Origin: Paracoccus sp. PAMC 22219
Lineage (GTDB): Bacteria > Pseudomonadota > Alphaproteobacteria > Rhodobacterales > Rhodobacteraceae
DNA: 64,000 nt
Assembly (NCBI RefSeq): GCF_000787695.1
Contig: NZ_BBPH01000005.1
Coordinates: 1-64,000, forward strand
Reading direction: 5' to 3'
The notes under the pieces are model-generated. The model was not told the DNA's origin. It did no database searches and was given only the letters and a program-made list of their open reading frames with translations. Position numbers and translations under genes: made by a program. Below are positions 31,120 to 40,035 of the stretch, piece after piece (within the stretch, counting starts at the first letter, position 1; each line of letters opens with the position of its first letter).

Positions 31120-32712
31120 CTAGCGCGGTGTCAGGCTGACCCAGATGCCGTCGCGCGCCCGGATCGTCAGTCGGGCGACGGGCATCGGCTGGCGGTCCGT
31201 GACCTGCAACCGCCATCGCGCGGTGATGGCGGCCAGCATCACCACCCCCTCGATCATCGCCAGCCCCGCGCCGGGGCAGGCGCGCGGTCCGGCTGAAAAC
31301 GGCAGAAAGGCCGCGCGGGCGCTGGCGCGGCCTTCGGTCGTGTCCCACCGGGCGGGGTCGAAATCGTCGGGCCGGTCCCACAACCGGTTGTGCCGGTGCA
31401 GGTGCCACGGAGAGATCACCAACTGCGCCCCGCGCGGCACATGACGGTCGCGAAACGTCTCGGCGGTCGTGGCCTCGCGCACGAACATGGCGACGGCGGG
31501 ATACAGGCGCAGCGCCTCGCGGAACACGGCGCGGGTGGCGCGCAATCCGCTGACGCTGGCGAAATCGTCCAGGGTCGCGGCCTCCTCCGCGACGCGGTCC
31601 TGCCAGTCAGGATGGGCCGCCAGCAACCACAGCGCCCAAGCCAGGACGGATGCGCTGGTCTCGTGCCCCGCCAGGAACATCACCGCGACCTGGTCGATCA
31701 TCTCGGCTTCCGAAAACGGCGTGCCGGTGTCCGGGTCGGGGGTGGTCATGATCCGCGTCGCCAGATCGTCGGGCGCGGTGCCCGCCGCGATGGCGCGCGC
31801 GCGGTCGCGGACAAGGTCGCGGATCAGCCCGCGGATGCGCGCGGCGGTGGCGCGGGTGCGGTGCGAATGCGGTCGCGGCATCCATGCGGGCAGGGGCAGC
31901 AGGGCTGCCAGGTTCACCAGCGGCTGCGCCGCCTGATGGTCGCGGAACGCCTCGAACACGTCAGCGGCGATGCGGTGTTCGACGGGCAGGGAAAACAGGG
32001 TGCGAAAGATCACGTCGGCGGCGGCATGGGCTGCATGGGGCTCAACGTCCTGCACCCCCGGTTCCAAGCGCTGGCTGGCGGCACGCGCGGCATCCAGCAC
32101 GGCGGGAAAGCTGTCGCGCAGGCGGCCGCCGTCGAAGGCCGGGTCGATGATGCGCCGCTGGCGCGCCCAGTCCGCGCCGTTCGCGATGAAGACCCCGTTG
32201 CCCAGCAGCGGCGCCAGCCCCTCGCGCATGCGGTTCGATTTCGGGAAATCGCCGGGGCGGTCCTGCAGGATCAGCCAGATCAGCGCCGGGTCGTTGCAGA
32301 AGAAGCTGTGGATCAGCGGATTGCGGAATTCGGCCATCCAGGCGCCGTACAGCCGTTCCGGCAGCGCGCCCAGCAGGTCGCGGGTCAGCGCCATGGGCGC
32401 GGCGACGTTCAGCGCCAGCGTGGCCGCGATCTGGGCGTCGTCGGTGGTGCCAGCCGCGCCGGAGGGCACCATGCCGGCATTGTTGATCAGGATGTCCAGC
32501 CCGGTTCCCGCGACCGCACGCGCGATCGCGGCGCGGCCGTCGGGGGTGGTGACATCCGCCGGCAGGACCAACGCATCGCGCAATCCGGCGGCGGTCTGTT
32601 CCAGGGGTGCCGCGCGGCGGCCCACCAGGATCAGGCGATGGCCGTGACGGTCGGCCTGGATCGCCAGCGCGCGTCCGATGCCCGACCCGGCACCCGTGAT
32701 CAGGACCGTCAT
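31120..32712 (-). CDS. Chimeric protein: N-terminal half of an SDR fused to a cytochrome P450
   Basis: A single uninterrupted frame of 530 residues. Residues 1 to about 115 are the front half of a short-chain dehydrogenase: TGAGSGIG cofactor loop, PADVTTPDG, DILINNAG. It ends before the catalytic Ser and YxxxK. From about residue 117 (PERLYGAWMAEFRNP) it is a P450 that lacks the first 35 or so residues but keeps AGHETS, the ExxR motif EALRLYP and the heme loop FSAGPRACPG. The SDR half cannot be catalytic. This looks like an in-frame deletion that joined two neighbouring genes, or an assembly collapse. It overlaps the AMP-ligase gene upstream by ATGA. Confidence 0.82.
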   Translation of the reverse strand: MTVLITGAGSGIGRALAIQADRHGHRLILVGRRAAPLEQTAAGLRDALVLPADVTTPDGRAAIARAVAGTGLDILINNAGMVPSGAAGTTDDAQIAATLALNVAAPMALTRDLLGALPERLYGAWMAEFRNPLIHSFFCNDPALIWLILQDRPGDFPKSNRMREGLAPLLGNGVFIANGADWARQRRIIDPAFDGGRLRDSFPAVLDAARAASQRLEPGVQDVEPHAAHAAADVIFRTLFSLPVEHRIAADVFEAFRDHQAAQPLVNLAALLPLPAWMPRPHSHRTRATAARIRGLIRDLVRDRARAIAAGTAPDDLATRIMTTPDPDTGTPFSEAEMIDQVAVMFLAGHETSASVLAWALWLLAAHPDWQDRVAEEAATLDDFASVSGLRATRAVFREALRLYPAVAMFVREATTAETFRDRHVPRGAQLVISPWHLHRHNRLWDRPDDFDPARWDTTEGRASARAAFLPFSAGPRACPGAGLAMIEGVVMLAAITARWRLQVTDRQPMPVARLTIRARDGIWVSLTPR

Positions 32713-34076
32713 GCCGCCACCCCGGCGGCGGGCAGCGGCACCAGCAGCGCGCCGGGACAGCGGGCGATCCGCGCGGCCACCTGACGGTCGGCAGTGCCCG
32801 ACGGGCGGGTCAGTCCGACCTCTCGCGGGTCGGCAAAGACCAGCGCGTCAGGGCGGGCATAGTCGGGCAGCCGTGCCAGCCGCGCGGTCAGCGCCGCCAT
32901 GTCGGGGCTGCCCGTGGCCGCCAGGACCAGCATCAGCCGGTCGCCCTCGGTCAGGATCAGGGCGGCGGCGGGGATGGCCGGATCGGCCAGGGCCGCAGCC
33001 TCGACCCATTCCGGCGCGATGTTGCGCCCCGAGGCGCGCAGGATCATCGCGTCGCGCCGCCCCAGCACCGTCAGGCGTCCATCGGTCAACTGGCCCAGAT
33101 CGCCAGTCCGCCACGGCCCGCGATGGGGCGCGTGACCCAGATAGCCGGACATGACGGCGGGGCCATCCACCACGATCTCTCCGTCATCGATCCGCAGGTC
33201 GATACCATCCAGCGGGACCATCGCGGTGCCGCCCGCAGGGGTCATGGCCACGACCGACGATGCCTCGGACAGGCCATAGCCTTCGGCCACGGGCAGGCCC
33301 AGGGCGCGTGCCTCGGCCAGAAGGGCGGGCGAGACGGGCGCGCCGCCCACGGCGATATAGCGCAGGCTGTCCGGCGCCCGTGCGCCCTGCCGCAGGGCCG
33401 CGACCCACAAGGTCAGCTGGCGCGGTGCCAGCACGGTCACGGTCGGGCGACAGGCCGCGGCAATGCGCGCCAGGGCGGTGCCGTCGCCCGTGAACAGGCA
33501 GGCCGCCCCTTCGGCCGCGATGACGGTTTCCGCGCCGGTCAGCACCGGCACGAAGATGCCGCAGATCTGTTCCAGCAGCTGCGCCTGCGGCAGGACGGAC
33601 AGATAGCGGTCGTCCGGCATGGCCCCGATGGCCGCGGCCAGCGCGCGGGTCTGGGCGGTCAGCTGGCGGTCGCCCAGCACGACCCCCTTGGGCCGCCCCG
33701 TCGTCCCCGAGGTATAGATCACCCGGTCCGCGCCCCCCGCATAAACCAGCGGCAGCGACCTGTCCGATTGTGGCAGCAGGTCGATCAGCGCGGCCCCCGA
33801 ATCCGCCAGCAGATGGTCGACCTGCCCGGTCGAAAAGAAGCCCGGCACCGGCACCACGCGGCATCCGGCCAGCGTCGCCGCCAGATCGGCGATGACATAG
33901 TCCAGCCCGACAAGCCGCAGGCCCACAGTGCGGGGGCCATCGGTAAAGCCCGCGGCGGTGCGACCGACGGTCCGGGCCAGATCGGCCCAGCTGATCCGGC
34001 GGTCGCCGTCGCGAAACGCGGTGGCGTCGGGCCGTTGGCGGGCATGGCGGGCGAGGGCGTCGAAGATCGGGGTCAT
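32709..34076 (-). CDS. AMP-dependent acyl ligase/synthetase family protein
   Basis: A 455-residue ANL superfamily enzyme. The P-loop-like motif YTSGTTGRPKGV (near residue 125), the VAEGYGLSEAS adenylate-binding motif and the WRTGDLGQL hinge are present. It would activate a carboxylic acid (probably fatty) as an acyl-adenylate. The small C-terminal lid domain is shorter and lacks an obvious catalytic lysine motif at the very end. It overlaps the thermostable-hemolysin gene upstream and the SDR-P450 gene downstream, so the three are translationally coupled. Confidence 0.85.
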   Translation of the reverse strand: MTPIFDALARHARQRPDATAFRDGDRRISWADLARTVGRTAAGFTDGPRTVGLRLVGLDYVIADLAATLAGCRVVPVPGFFSTGQVDHLLADSGAALIDLLPQSDRSLPLVYAGGADRVIYTSGTTGRPKGVVLGDRQLTAQTRALAAAIGAMPDDRYLSVLPQAQLLEQICGIFVPVLTGAETVIAAEGAACLFTGDGTALARIAAACRPTVTVLAPRQLTLWVAALRQGARAPDSLRYIAVGGAPVSPALLAEARALGLPVAEGYGLSEASSVVAMTPAGGTAMVPLDGIDLRIDDGEIVVDGPAVMSGYLGHAPHRGPWRTGDLGQLTDGRLTVLGRRDAMILRASGRNIAPEWVEAAALADPAIPAAALILTEGDRLMLVLAATGSPDMAALTARLARLPDYARPDALVFADPREVGLTRPSGTADRQVAARIARCPGALLVPLPAAGVAA

Positions 34077-34690
34077 TGGGCGGAAACCTTGCGAAGGATG
34101 CGGGACGGGCGGGGCATGAAGCGCAGCGGCTCTGACCGTTCGGCCAGTGCGCAGACCCACGGGTCGGCGTCGTAGTACCGGCCCCAGCAGGCCGCATCGG
34201 ACAGGCATTCGGCCCGCGCCGGGGCCAGCGCCAGCAGCGGCACGCCGGTCCGCTGCAGCATCGCGACAAGGGCGGCGGTGGCGGTGAACAGGCCCCAGCT
34301 TTTGCCGCGCAGGCGGGCATCAGCGGCGATCGCCTCGATCAGGGGCAGGGTGGCGATGGGGCGGGGGCAGGCCATCGACACGACCTCCAGAATGTCGTCA
34401 TCGCGAACTTCGCGCCCGCTGCGTTCGGTCAGCAGCCGGGCGACCGGCTGGTCCAGATAGACCTGCGAAAAGAACCCCGCCGCCGCATCGCGCAGCCCCG
34501 CCGCCCCCAGCACCGCGCCGGATGCCGACCGTGCGACGGCCAGCGGGACCGCGGGCAGGGTCATGGTGGCCCCGTAGGTGTCGTGGAAATGCGACTGGAT
34601 CATCAGGGCTGCGGCCTGCCAGCCGGGGTCGGGTGGTGACAGGATCTGCATGTGCATGGCATGGTCGGACAGGTGGCGCAGTGCATGCAT
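34073..34690 (-). CDS. Thermostable hemolysin family protein
   Basis: A 205-residue protein that matches the T_hemolysin family, named after Vibrio delta-VPH. The fold pattern is GNAT/autoinducer-synthase-like: an R-S-A-S-G-A-V-L-G-A-A-G-L strand pair, the EVVSMACPRP beta-bulge region (near residue 100), and WGLFTATAALVAMLQRTGV. Coupling to an acyl ligase and oxidoreductases suggests acyl transfer rather than haemolysis, which is inference. The start at 34690 has AAAGG upstream. It is divergent from a two-component system, with 158 bases between them. Confidence 0.75.
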   Translation of the reverse strand: MHALRHLSDHAMHMQILSPPDPGWQAAALMIQSHFHDTYGATMTLPAVPLAVARSASGAVLGAAGLRDAAAGFFSQVYLDQPVARLLTERSGREVRDDDILEVVSMACPRPIATLPLIEAIAADARLRGKSWGLFTATAALVAMLQRTGVPLLALAPARAECLSDAACWGRYYDADPWVCALAERSEPLRFMPRPSRILRKVSAQ

Positions 34691-34848
34691 GGCGGGGCCT
34701 TTGCGTGGTTCGTGCCCCCCGTCTGACCGCCGAAGCTTGCAGCAGGCTTACAGGCCCCGGCGCCGCCATCACGACGCCGTGAGGCTCCGATTTCCGTTGC
34801 TCCGGGCGTCTGGTCCCGCCATGTCTGGACGGGACGAAGGGAAATCCG

Positions 34849-35502
34849 ATGCGTGTCCTGGTGATCGAAGACGAGGCCGATATCGCCGATGCGCTGGTCC
34901 GGTTCCTGCGGGCGCAGGGGCATGCGGTCGATCACGTGCTGGACCTGGACACTGCGCGGGCGGCGCTGGAAGTGGCGGCGTTCGACGCGATCCTGCTGGA
35001 TCTGGCGTTGCCGGACGGGTCCGGGCTGACGCTGCTGCGCGAACAGCGCCATCGCGGCAACCGGGTGCCGGTGATCATTGCCACCGCGCGCGACCAGATT
35101 ACCGAACGCATCGCGGGTCTGGATGCGGGCGCGGACGATTACGTCGTCAAGCCCTATGACCTGTCAGAGATAGAGGCCCGTCTGCGCGCCCATGCCCGCC
35201 GCGCCTCGGGCGACCCGGCCACGGAAAGCTGGCTGGGTGGGCTGCGCGTTGACCGCGCCGGTGCCCGGCTGTTCCGCGAGGATACCGAGATCCGCCTGAC
35301 CTCTCGCGAATGGGCGCTGTTCGATGCGCTGCTGTCGGCGCGGGGCAGGGTGCTGTCCAAGCAGGTGCTGGAGGATCGTCTGTACGCCTTTGACGATGCC
35401 ATCGAAGGGAACGCGGTCGAGGTCTATGTCTCGCGTCTGCGGGGCAAGCTGGGGGCCGATGCGATCCAGACCCGGCGGGGCCTTGGATACCTGATCCCGT
35501 GA
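34849..35502 (+). CDS. OmpR/PhoB-type response regulator
   Basis: A 217-residue regulator. The receiver domain has acidic pocket EDEAD, phospho-aspartate in AILLDLALPDGSG (near residue 51), and the conserved lysine in VVKPYDLSE. The C-terminal winged helix (about 125-217) has LTSREWALFDALL and YVSRLRGKLG. A GAAGGGAAAT stretch before ATG 34849 is the likely ribosome site. The sensor gene overlaps its stop codon. Its position facing the hemolysin-ligase-P450 cluster suggests that cluster as a target. Confidence 0.93.
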   Translation: MRVLVIEDEADIADALVRFLRAQGHAVDHVLDLDTARAALEVAAFDAILLDLALPDGSGLTLLREQRHRGNRVPVIIATARDQITERIAGLDAGADDYVVKPYDLSEIEARLRAHARRASGDPATESWLGGLRVDRAGARLFREDTEIRLTSREWALFDALLSARGRVLSKQVLEDRLYAFDDAIEGNAVEVYVSRLRGKLGADAIQTRRGLGYLIP

Positions 35503-36731
35503 CGCGGCCTTGGTCCCTGCGCGGGCGGCTGGTCCGCCGGGTGGTGCTGGGGGCCTGTGCCGCATGGCTGGCAGGGGTCGCGTTGGCGATGCTGGTCATC
35601 TCTCACGAGATGACCGAGCTGATGGATGACAGCCTGGAAGGCTCGGCCCGGCTGTCGCTGGCGCTGTATCGGGGGGCGGGGCAGGTCGGAGACCTGGTGT
35701 CGGGCGACAATGCGATCAGGATCGTCGAGGCGGGCGTCGCGGTGACCGAGGCGCCCTGGCCGCCGGTGACGGGCGATGGCGGCCAGGACCTGCCCGGCTG
35801 GCGGGTCTTTCGGCTGTCCGATCCCGACAGCGACATCGTCGTCGAGGTCGGTCATACCAGCGCGTGGCGACGCGACGAACTGCGCGAAAGCCTGTTCTGG
35901 CTGGTGGCGCTGATGCTGCCGGTGCTGCTGGCGGCGCCCATCGCGATCCGGGGGGCGGTGGGATCGGCGCTGCGCCCGGCGACGCGGTTTGCGACCGAAC
36001 TGCGCGGGCGGTCCGCGCAGGACCTGTCCCCCGTCGTGACCCCCGACCTGCCGGTCGAGCTGGCCCCGATCCCGCAGGCGCTGAACGGCTATCTGGACAC
36101 GATCCGCGCCCGGATCGACGCGGAACGCCAGTTCGCGACCAACGCGGCGCATGAGCTGCGCACCCCCATCGCCGCCGCATCGGGACAGGCCCAGCTGATC
36201 GCCGCGGGTCTGGCCGACGGCGCGGCGGCGGGGCGGCTGGCGGGGGCGCTGGGCCGCATGGCGCACCTGGTCGAACGGCTGCTGCAGCTGTCGCGGGCCG
36301 ATGCCGGGGCGATGGGCGCGGGCTCCTGCGATCTGGTGCGCGTGGCGCGGATGGTGATCGACGATGTCGGCCAGCCGGTGATGTTCGACGATGGAGAGAT
36401 GACGACGGCCCCCGTCCCCATCGACCCCGACGCGCTGGCGCTGATCCTGCGCAACCTGCTGCGCAACGCGGCCGATCACGGGACGGGGGACCTGCGGGTG
36501 CTGATTTCGGCCGGGCCGGTGCTGACCGTCAGCAATGCCGTCGGCCCGGGCGCGGCTTTTAGGCATGCCACCTTCGACAAGGGCGTGGGCTCTCATGGTG
36601 CCGGGCTGGGCCTTGCCATCGTGACGCGCATGGCCGCGGCCCACGGGCTGGGCGTGCGCTATGCGATGACAGCCGATCGTGCCCGGGTCACGTTGGACTT
36701 TGGTCAGGGCGCACCGGGCCCGGATGCCTGA
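35499..36731 (+). CDS. Two-component sensor histidine kinase
   Basis: A 410-residue membrane kinase. Two transmembrane helices (about residues 13-33 and 130-150) flank a small periplasmic domain. A HAMP-like linker follows, then the HisKA domain with NAAHELRTPIAA and an HATPase domain with NLLRNAADHG (N box) and GSHGAGLGLAI (G box). It starts at GTG 35499, overlapping the response-regulator stop, so the pair is co-translated. Confidence 0.92.
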   Translation: MTRPWSLRGRLVRRVVLGACAAWLAGVALAMLVISHEMTELMDDSLEGSARLSLALYRGAGQVGDLVSGDNAIRIVEAGVAVTEAPWPPVTGDGGQDLPGWRVFRLSDPDSDIVVEVGHTSAWRRDELRESLFWLVALMLPVLLAAPIAIRGAVGSALRPATRFATELRGRSAQDLSPVVTPDLPVELAPIPQALNGYLDTIRARIDAERQFATNAAHELRTPIAAASGQAQLIAAGLADGAAAGRLAGALGRMAHLVERLLQLSRADAGAMGAGSCDLVRVARMVIDDVGQPVMFDDGEMTTAPVPIDPDALALILRNLLRNAADHGTGDLRVLISAGPVLTVSNAVGPGAAFRHATFDKGVGSHGAGLGLAIVTRMAAAHGLGVRYAMTADRARVTLDFGQGAPGPDA

Positions 36732-36800
36732 GGGTGCGTCCCCGCGATGCGGATTAAGCGACCTTTTGTCTTTTGCACAGGTCGGGCATATGCTGGCCAG

Positions 36801-37154
36801 ATGGATCAGGGAAAGACGTCGCAGCAGCAGGATCGGGACGATCAGGGGTCGATGGACCCCCAGCCCGCTGGCCACGTGCCGCCCACGCTGAAAAGCGACA
36901 CCCGGCAGACCAACTGGCGCCGTGCCAACCTGCTGAAATACAGCGCCCACCTTGCGGTGCAGCGGGCGCTGGCCTCCGGCCAGTTGCAAAAGCGCCCGTG
37001 CGAGGTCTGCGGCGCAGAGACGGTCGATGCCCATCACGACCATTACGACCAGCCGTTGGTCGTGCGCTGGCTGTGCCGGACGCATCACGTCAAGCTGCAC
37101 CATTACGGCGAGGACATGTTCCCGGTCGGCAACAGGGCGGATGATCAGGACTGA
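36801..37154 (+). CDS. Small zinc-finger/HNH-like protein
   Basis: A protein of 117 residues. The C-terminal half contains CEVCG, then AHHDHYDQP and LCRTHHVKLHH, a Cys/His pattern of treble-clef zinc fingers common in small phage and bacterial HNH-like proteins. The conserved final Asn/His catalytic triad is not clear, so nuclease activity is unproven. The N-terminal 60 residues are polar and low-complexity. The start is uncertain: the ATG at 36801 was chosen, and an in-frame ATG at 36747 is possible. It stands alone between the sensor kinase and cyanase regions. Confidence 0.55.
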   Translation: MDQGKTSQQQDRDDQGSMDPQPAGHVPPTLKSDTRQTNWRRANLLKYSAHLAVQRALASGQLQKRPCEVCGAETVDAHHDHYDQPLVVRWLCRTHHVKLHHYGEDMFPVGNRADDQD

Positions 37155-37232
37155 ACGATCGCCCTGCCACAAGGCGTTTCGCCCGCATTATCTGACGGGC
37201 ATAGTGCACGCACAGCGGCGGCGATGCGAAGA

Positions 37233-37255
37233 CCGGATCCGCAGCACGGATCCGG
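37233..37255 (-). terminator. Perfect hairpin downstream of cynS
   Basis: CCGGATCCG (37233-37241) and CGGATCCGG (37247-37255) form a 9-bp stem with a 5-base loop. Outer AAGACCG and CGGTCTT copies flank it and could form an extended or competing stem. It lies about 90 bases beyond the cynS stop and is a possible terminator for the cyn operon, although no T-tract directly follows. Confidence 0.45.
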
Positions 37256-37342
37256 CGATCGGTCTTACGGCTGGCCCACGACGTTGGCGACCCGCGCAAT
37301 ATCAGGTGTGTACCAACGACATAGCCCGTCGCCGGCACATCC

Positions 37343-37807
37343 CTACCATGCGTTGTACGCCAGGTACTTGCCCGACATCTCCAGCTTGACGCGGTCGCCC
37401 TTGGGGTTGGCCACGCGGGTCAGCGACATCTCGAAATCGATGGCGGACATGATGCCGGTGCCGAACTTCTCCTCGATCAGGGCCTTGATGGTCGGGCCGT
37501 AGACGCCGAAGATCTCGTACAGGCGATAGAGGCAGGGGTCGGTCGGCACCGCCTGGCTCCAGATCTTGGTGGGCGATTCGGACAGCAGATCGGCCGCGCC
37601 GGCCGGCAGGTCCAGCGCGGTGACCAGCGCCTGTGCCTTGTCAGCGGGAAAGGCGTTCATGCCCATGCAGGCGGAATGCGTGAACACCGGGGACATGCCG
37701 ATGCGTTCGGCGATCCCTTCCCAGGACAGGCCCTGCGCCTTTCTGGCGGCCAGGATCAGGGCGGTGACATCCTCGCGGGTCAGGGTGGGGGCAATCTGGT
37801 CTTTCAT
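37343..37807 (-). CDS. cynS: Cyanase (cyanate hydratase)
   Basis: A 154-residue enzyme that decomposes cyanate with bicarbonate to ammonia and carbon dioxide. An N-terminal helical DNA-binding-like domain is followed by the catalytic domain. The active-site Arg and Glu are in CLYRLYEIFG and the Ser in GTGIMSAIDFEM. Length and residues match active decameric cyanases. A GGAGAC Shine-Dalgarno precedes the ATG. It is the last gene of the cyn transporter operon. Confidence 0.96.
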   Translation of the reverse strand: MKDQIAPTLTREDVTALILAARKAQGLSWEGIAERIGMSPVFTHSACMGMNAFPADKAQALVTALDLPAGAADLLSESPTKIWSQAVPTDPCLYRLYEIFGVYGPTIKALIEEKFGTGIMSAIDFEMSLTRVANPKGDRVKLEMSGKYLAYNAW

Positions 37808-37849
37808 GGTCGTCTCCTTGGGGTAAAGGGGGTCACAGGCCCAGCTGGG

Positions 37850-38296
37850 TCAGGCACGGGTGATCGGCGGGGCGGGGGCCTGCGTCCAGTGGAACAGGCG
37901 GTCGCCATCCCCGATGGCCAGATCGTTGATGGATGCGTGGCGCACGGCCATCAGGCCGCCGGCGTCGAACTGCCAGTTCTCGTTGCCATAGGACCGGAAC
38001 CACTGGCCCGCCGCGTCATGCCATTCATAGCAGAACCGCACGGCGATGCGGTCGGGGGCGTGGCACCACAGCTCCTTGATCAGGCGATAGCCCTGTTCGG
38101 CCTGCCACTTGCGGGTCAGAAAGGCCTGCACCTGATCGCGGCCGTGCAGAAACTCGGACCGGTTCCGCCAGACGGTGTCGGGCGTATAGGCCAGCGCCAC
38201 GCGGGCCGGGTCGCGGCCATTCCAGGCGTCCTCGGCCATGCGGACCTTGAGGATCGCGTCGTCGCGCGAAAAGGGCGGCACCGGCGGGCGGGTCAT
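37850..38296 (-). CDS. DUF1348 (NTF2-like) protein
   Basis: A 148-residue protein of the NTF2-like alpha+beta-barrel superfamily. DUF1348 features are [28 protein letters not shown], and the W-x(3)-L-I-K-E-L-W and [10 protein letters not shown] strands. The family has no firm function, although the fold often houses small-molecule chemistry or binding. It overlaps the ATPase gene upstream (ATGA) and precedes cynS, so it is part of the cyanate operon. Confidence 0.85.
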   Translation of the reverse strand: MTRPPVPPFSRDDAILKVRMAEDAWNGRDPARVALAYTPDTVWRNRSEFLHGRDQVQAFLTRKWQAEQGYRLIKELWCHAPDRIAVRFCYEWHDAAGQWFRSYGNENWQFDAGGLMAVRHASINDLAIGDGDRLFHWTQAPAPPITRA

Positions 38297-39189
38297 TCGG
38301 CGATGGCCCGCAGGTGCGCGGGTGCGGGTGCGGGCGGCGCCGTCAGGTCGATGCGCACCCTGTCCGGGCTTTGCGCCGCCCCGCCCGACGCCTGGCCCGC
38401 CAGCTCCTTGGACCGCTTGCCCAGGAACTGCACCAGGTGGTTGCGGATCGGATAATAGTTCGGGTGATCCACGATGTCGGTGCGGGTGCGGGGCCGCGGG
38501 ATGGTGATCTGGACCGATTCCGCCACGCGGGCAAAGGGCCCGTTGGTCATCAGCAGGATGCGGTCGGCCAGCAGGATCGCCTCGTCGATGTCGTGGGTGA
38601 TCATGAACACGGTCTGGTTCGTGCCGCCCCAGATCTTGAGCAGCTCGTCCTGGATGGTGCCGCGGGTCAGCGCATCCAGCGCGCCGAACGGCTCGTCCAG
38701 CAGCAGCAGCTTGGGGTGGTTGGCAAAGGCGCGGGCGATGGACACGCGCTGGCGCATGCCGCCCGACAGCTGGCTGGGCTTGCGGTGGATCGCCTCTGCG
38801 CTGAGTCCGACCATCGACAGGTATTCGGTCGACACCTCGTCGACCTTGGCGCGGCTCCAGTCCGGGTGGCGGGCGCGCACCCCGAAGCGGACATTGCCAA
38901 GCGCGGTCAGCCACGGCAGCAGGGAGTAGTTCTGGAACACCACGCCGCGGTCCAGGCTGGGGCCGGAAATCTCGGTCCCGTCCATGGTGACGACGCCGGA
39001 AGTGGGCTGCGCCAAGCCCGCCAGGATGTTCATGATCGTCGACTTTCCGCAGCCGGAATGGCCCAGGATCACGACGAATTCACCCTTTTCGATGCCGAAG
39101 CTGGCGTTTTCAAAGACGGTCATCCGACCGCCCTTGCCGTCGGGAAAGCGCTGCGACAACAGCTCGACGCTGACAAACGGTTTGCTCAT
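38293..39189 (-). CDS. cynD: Nitrate/cyanate-type ABC transporter ATPase
   Basis: A 298-residue ABC ATPase of the NrtD/CynD/SsuB group. Walker A is GHSGCGKS, the signature LSGGMRQRV, Walker [12 protein letters not shown], and the H-loop ITHDIDEA. The C-terminal tail of about 50 residues after the conserved core is Pro/Ala-rich. It lies 12 bases downstream of the permease gene. Cyanate as substrate is inferred from cynS in the operon. Confidence 0.88.
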   Translation of the reverse strand: MSKPFVSVELLSQRFPDGKGGRMTVFENASFGIEKGEFVVILGHSGCGKSTIMNILAGLAQPTSGVVTMDGTEISGPSLDRGVVFQNYSLLPWLTALGNVRFGVRARHPDWSRAKVDEVSTEYLSMVGLSAEAIHRKPSQLSGGMRQRVSIARAFANHPKLLLLDEPFGALDALTRGTIQDELLKIWGGTNQTVFMITHDIDEAILLADRILLMTNGPFARVAESVQITIPRPRTRTDIVDHPNYYPIRNHLVQFLGKRSKELAGQASGGAAQSPDRVRIDLTAPPAPAPAHLRAIAE

Positions 39190-39201
39190 CGGATGGCTCC
39201 C

Positions 39202-40035
39202 TTATTCCGCATAGGTCAGGCGGCGCTGCAGGACCGCGAAGACGCTGTCCAAAAGCATGCCGACGATGCCGATCAGAAGGATCGAGAAGATCACGGACGA
39301 CAGGTCCAGGTTGTTCCACTCGTTCCAGACGTAATACCCGATGCCGGTGCCGCCGACCAACATCTCGGCCGCGACGATGACCAGCCAGGCGATGCCGATG
39401 GAAATCCGCATGCCGGTGATGATGGTGGGCGCCGCCGCGGGCAGGATCACGGTCAGCGCGGTGCGCAGGGACCCCAGTTCGTGGGTGCGCGCCACGTTGA
39501 CCCAATCGGCCCGCACGCCCGACACCCCGAACGCGGTGTTCAGCAGCATCGGCCAGATCGAGCAGATGAAGATCACAAAGATCGCGCTGGCCTCGCTGTC
39601 CTGGATGATGAACAGCGCCAGCGGCATCCATGCCAGCGGAGAGATCGGCCGCAGCACCTGGATGAACGGGTTCAGCGCCTTGTAGGCCACCGGCGACATC
39701 CCGATCAGGAAGCCAAGCGGGATCGCGATCAGGGCGGCCATGCCGTATCCGGTCAAGACGCGGCCCAGGGAATAGGCGATCTGGATGCCGATGCCCTTGT
39801 CGTTCGGGCCCGCGTCATAGAACGGATTGCTCAGCTGTTCCCACGCCTTGACGGCGACCTGCGACGGGGCGGGGATGCCCGCGCGGGCAGAACCGCCGCC
39901 CATCAGGCGTTCGTATTCGGTCATCTCGGTTGCCAAATGCTGGGCTGGGATCGCCAGTTCCCAAGCCAGCAGCGCCAAGGCCAGGATCAGCACGGACAAC
40001 AGCGCCGCGCGGCTGTTTTCGGACCAGACGCTCAT
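39202..40035 (-). CDS. cynB: Nitrate/cyanate-type ABC transporter permease
   Basis: A 277-residue permease with six hydrophobic segments and the BPD signature: the EAA region VARTHELGSLRTALTVILPAA and GYGMAALIAIPLGFLIG. It resembles NrtB/CynB/TauC. The start overlaps the stop of the binding-protein gene. It moves the anion across the inner membrane together with the adjacent ATPase. Confidence 0.88.
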   Translation of the reverse strand: MSVWSENSRAALLSVLILALALLAWELAIPAQHLATEMTEYERLMGGGSARAGIPAPSQVAVKAWEQLSNPFYDAGPNDKGIGIQIAYSLGRVLTGYGMAALIAIPLGFLIGMSPVAYKALNPFIQVLRPISPLAWMPLALFIIQDSEASAIFVIFICSIWPMLLNTAFGVSGVRADWVNVARTHELGSLRTALTVILPAAAPTIITGMRISIGIAWLVIVAAEMLVGGTGIGYYVWNEWNNLDLSSVIFSILLIGIVGMLLDSVFAVLQRRLTYAE

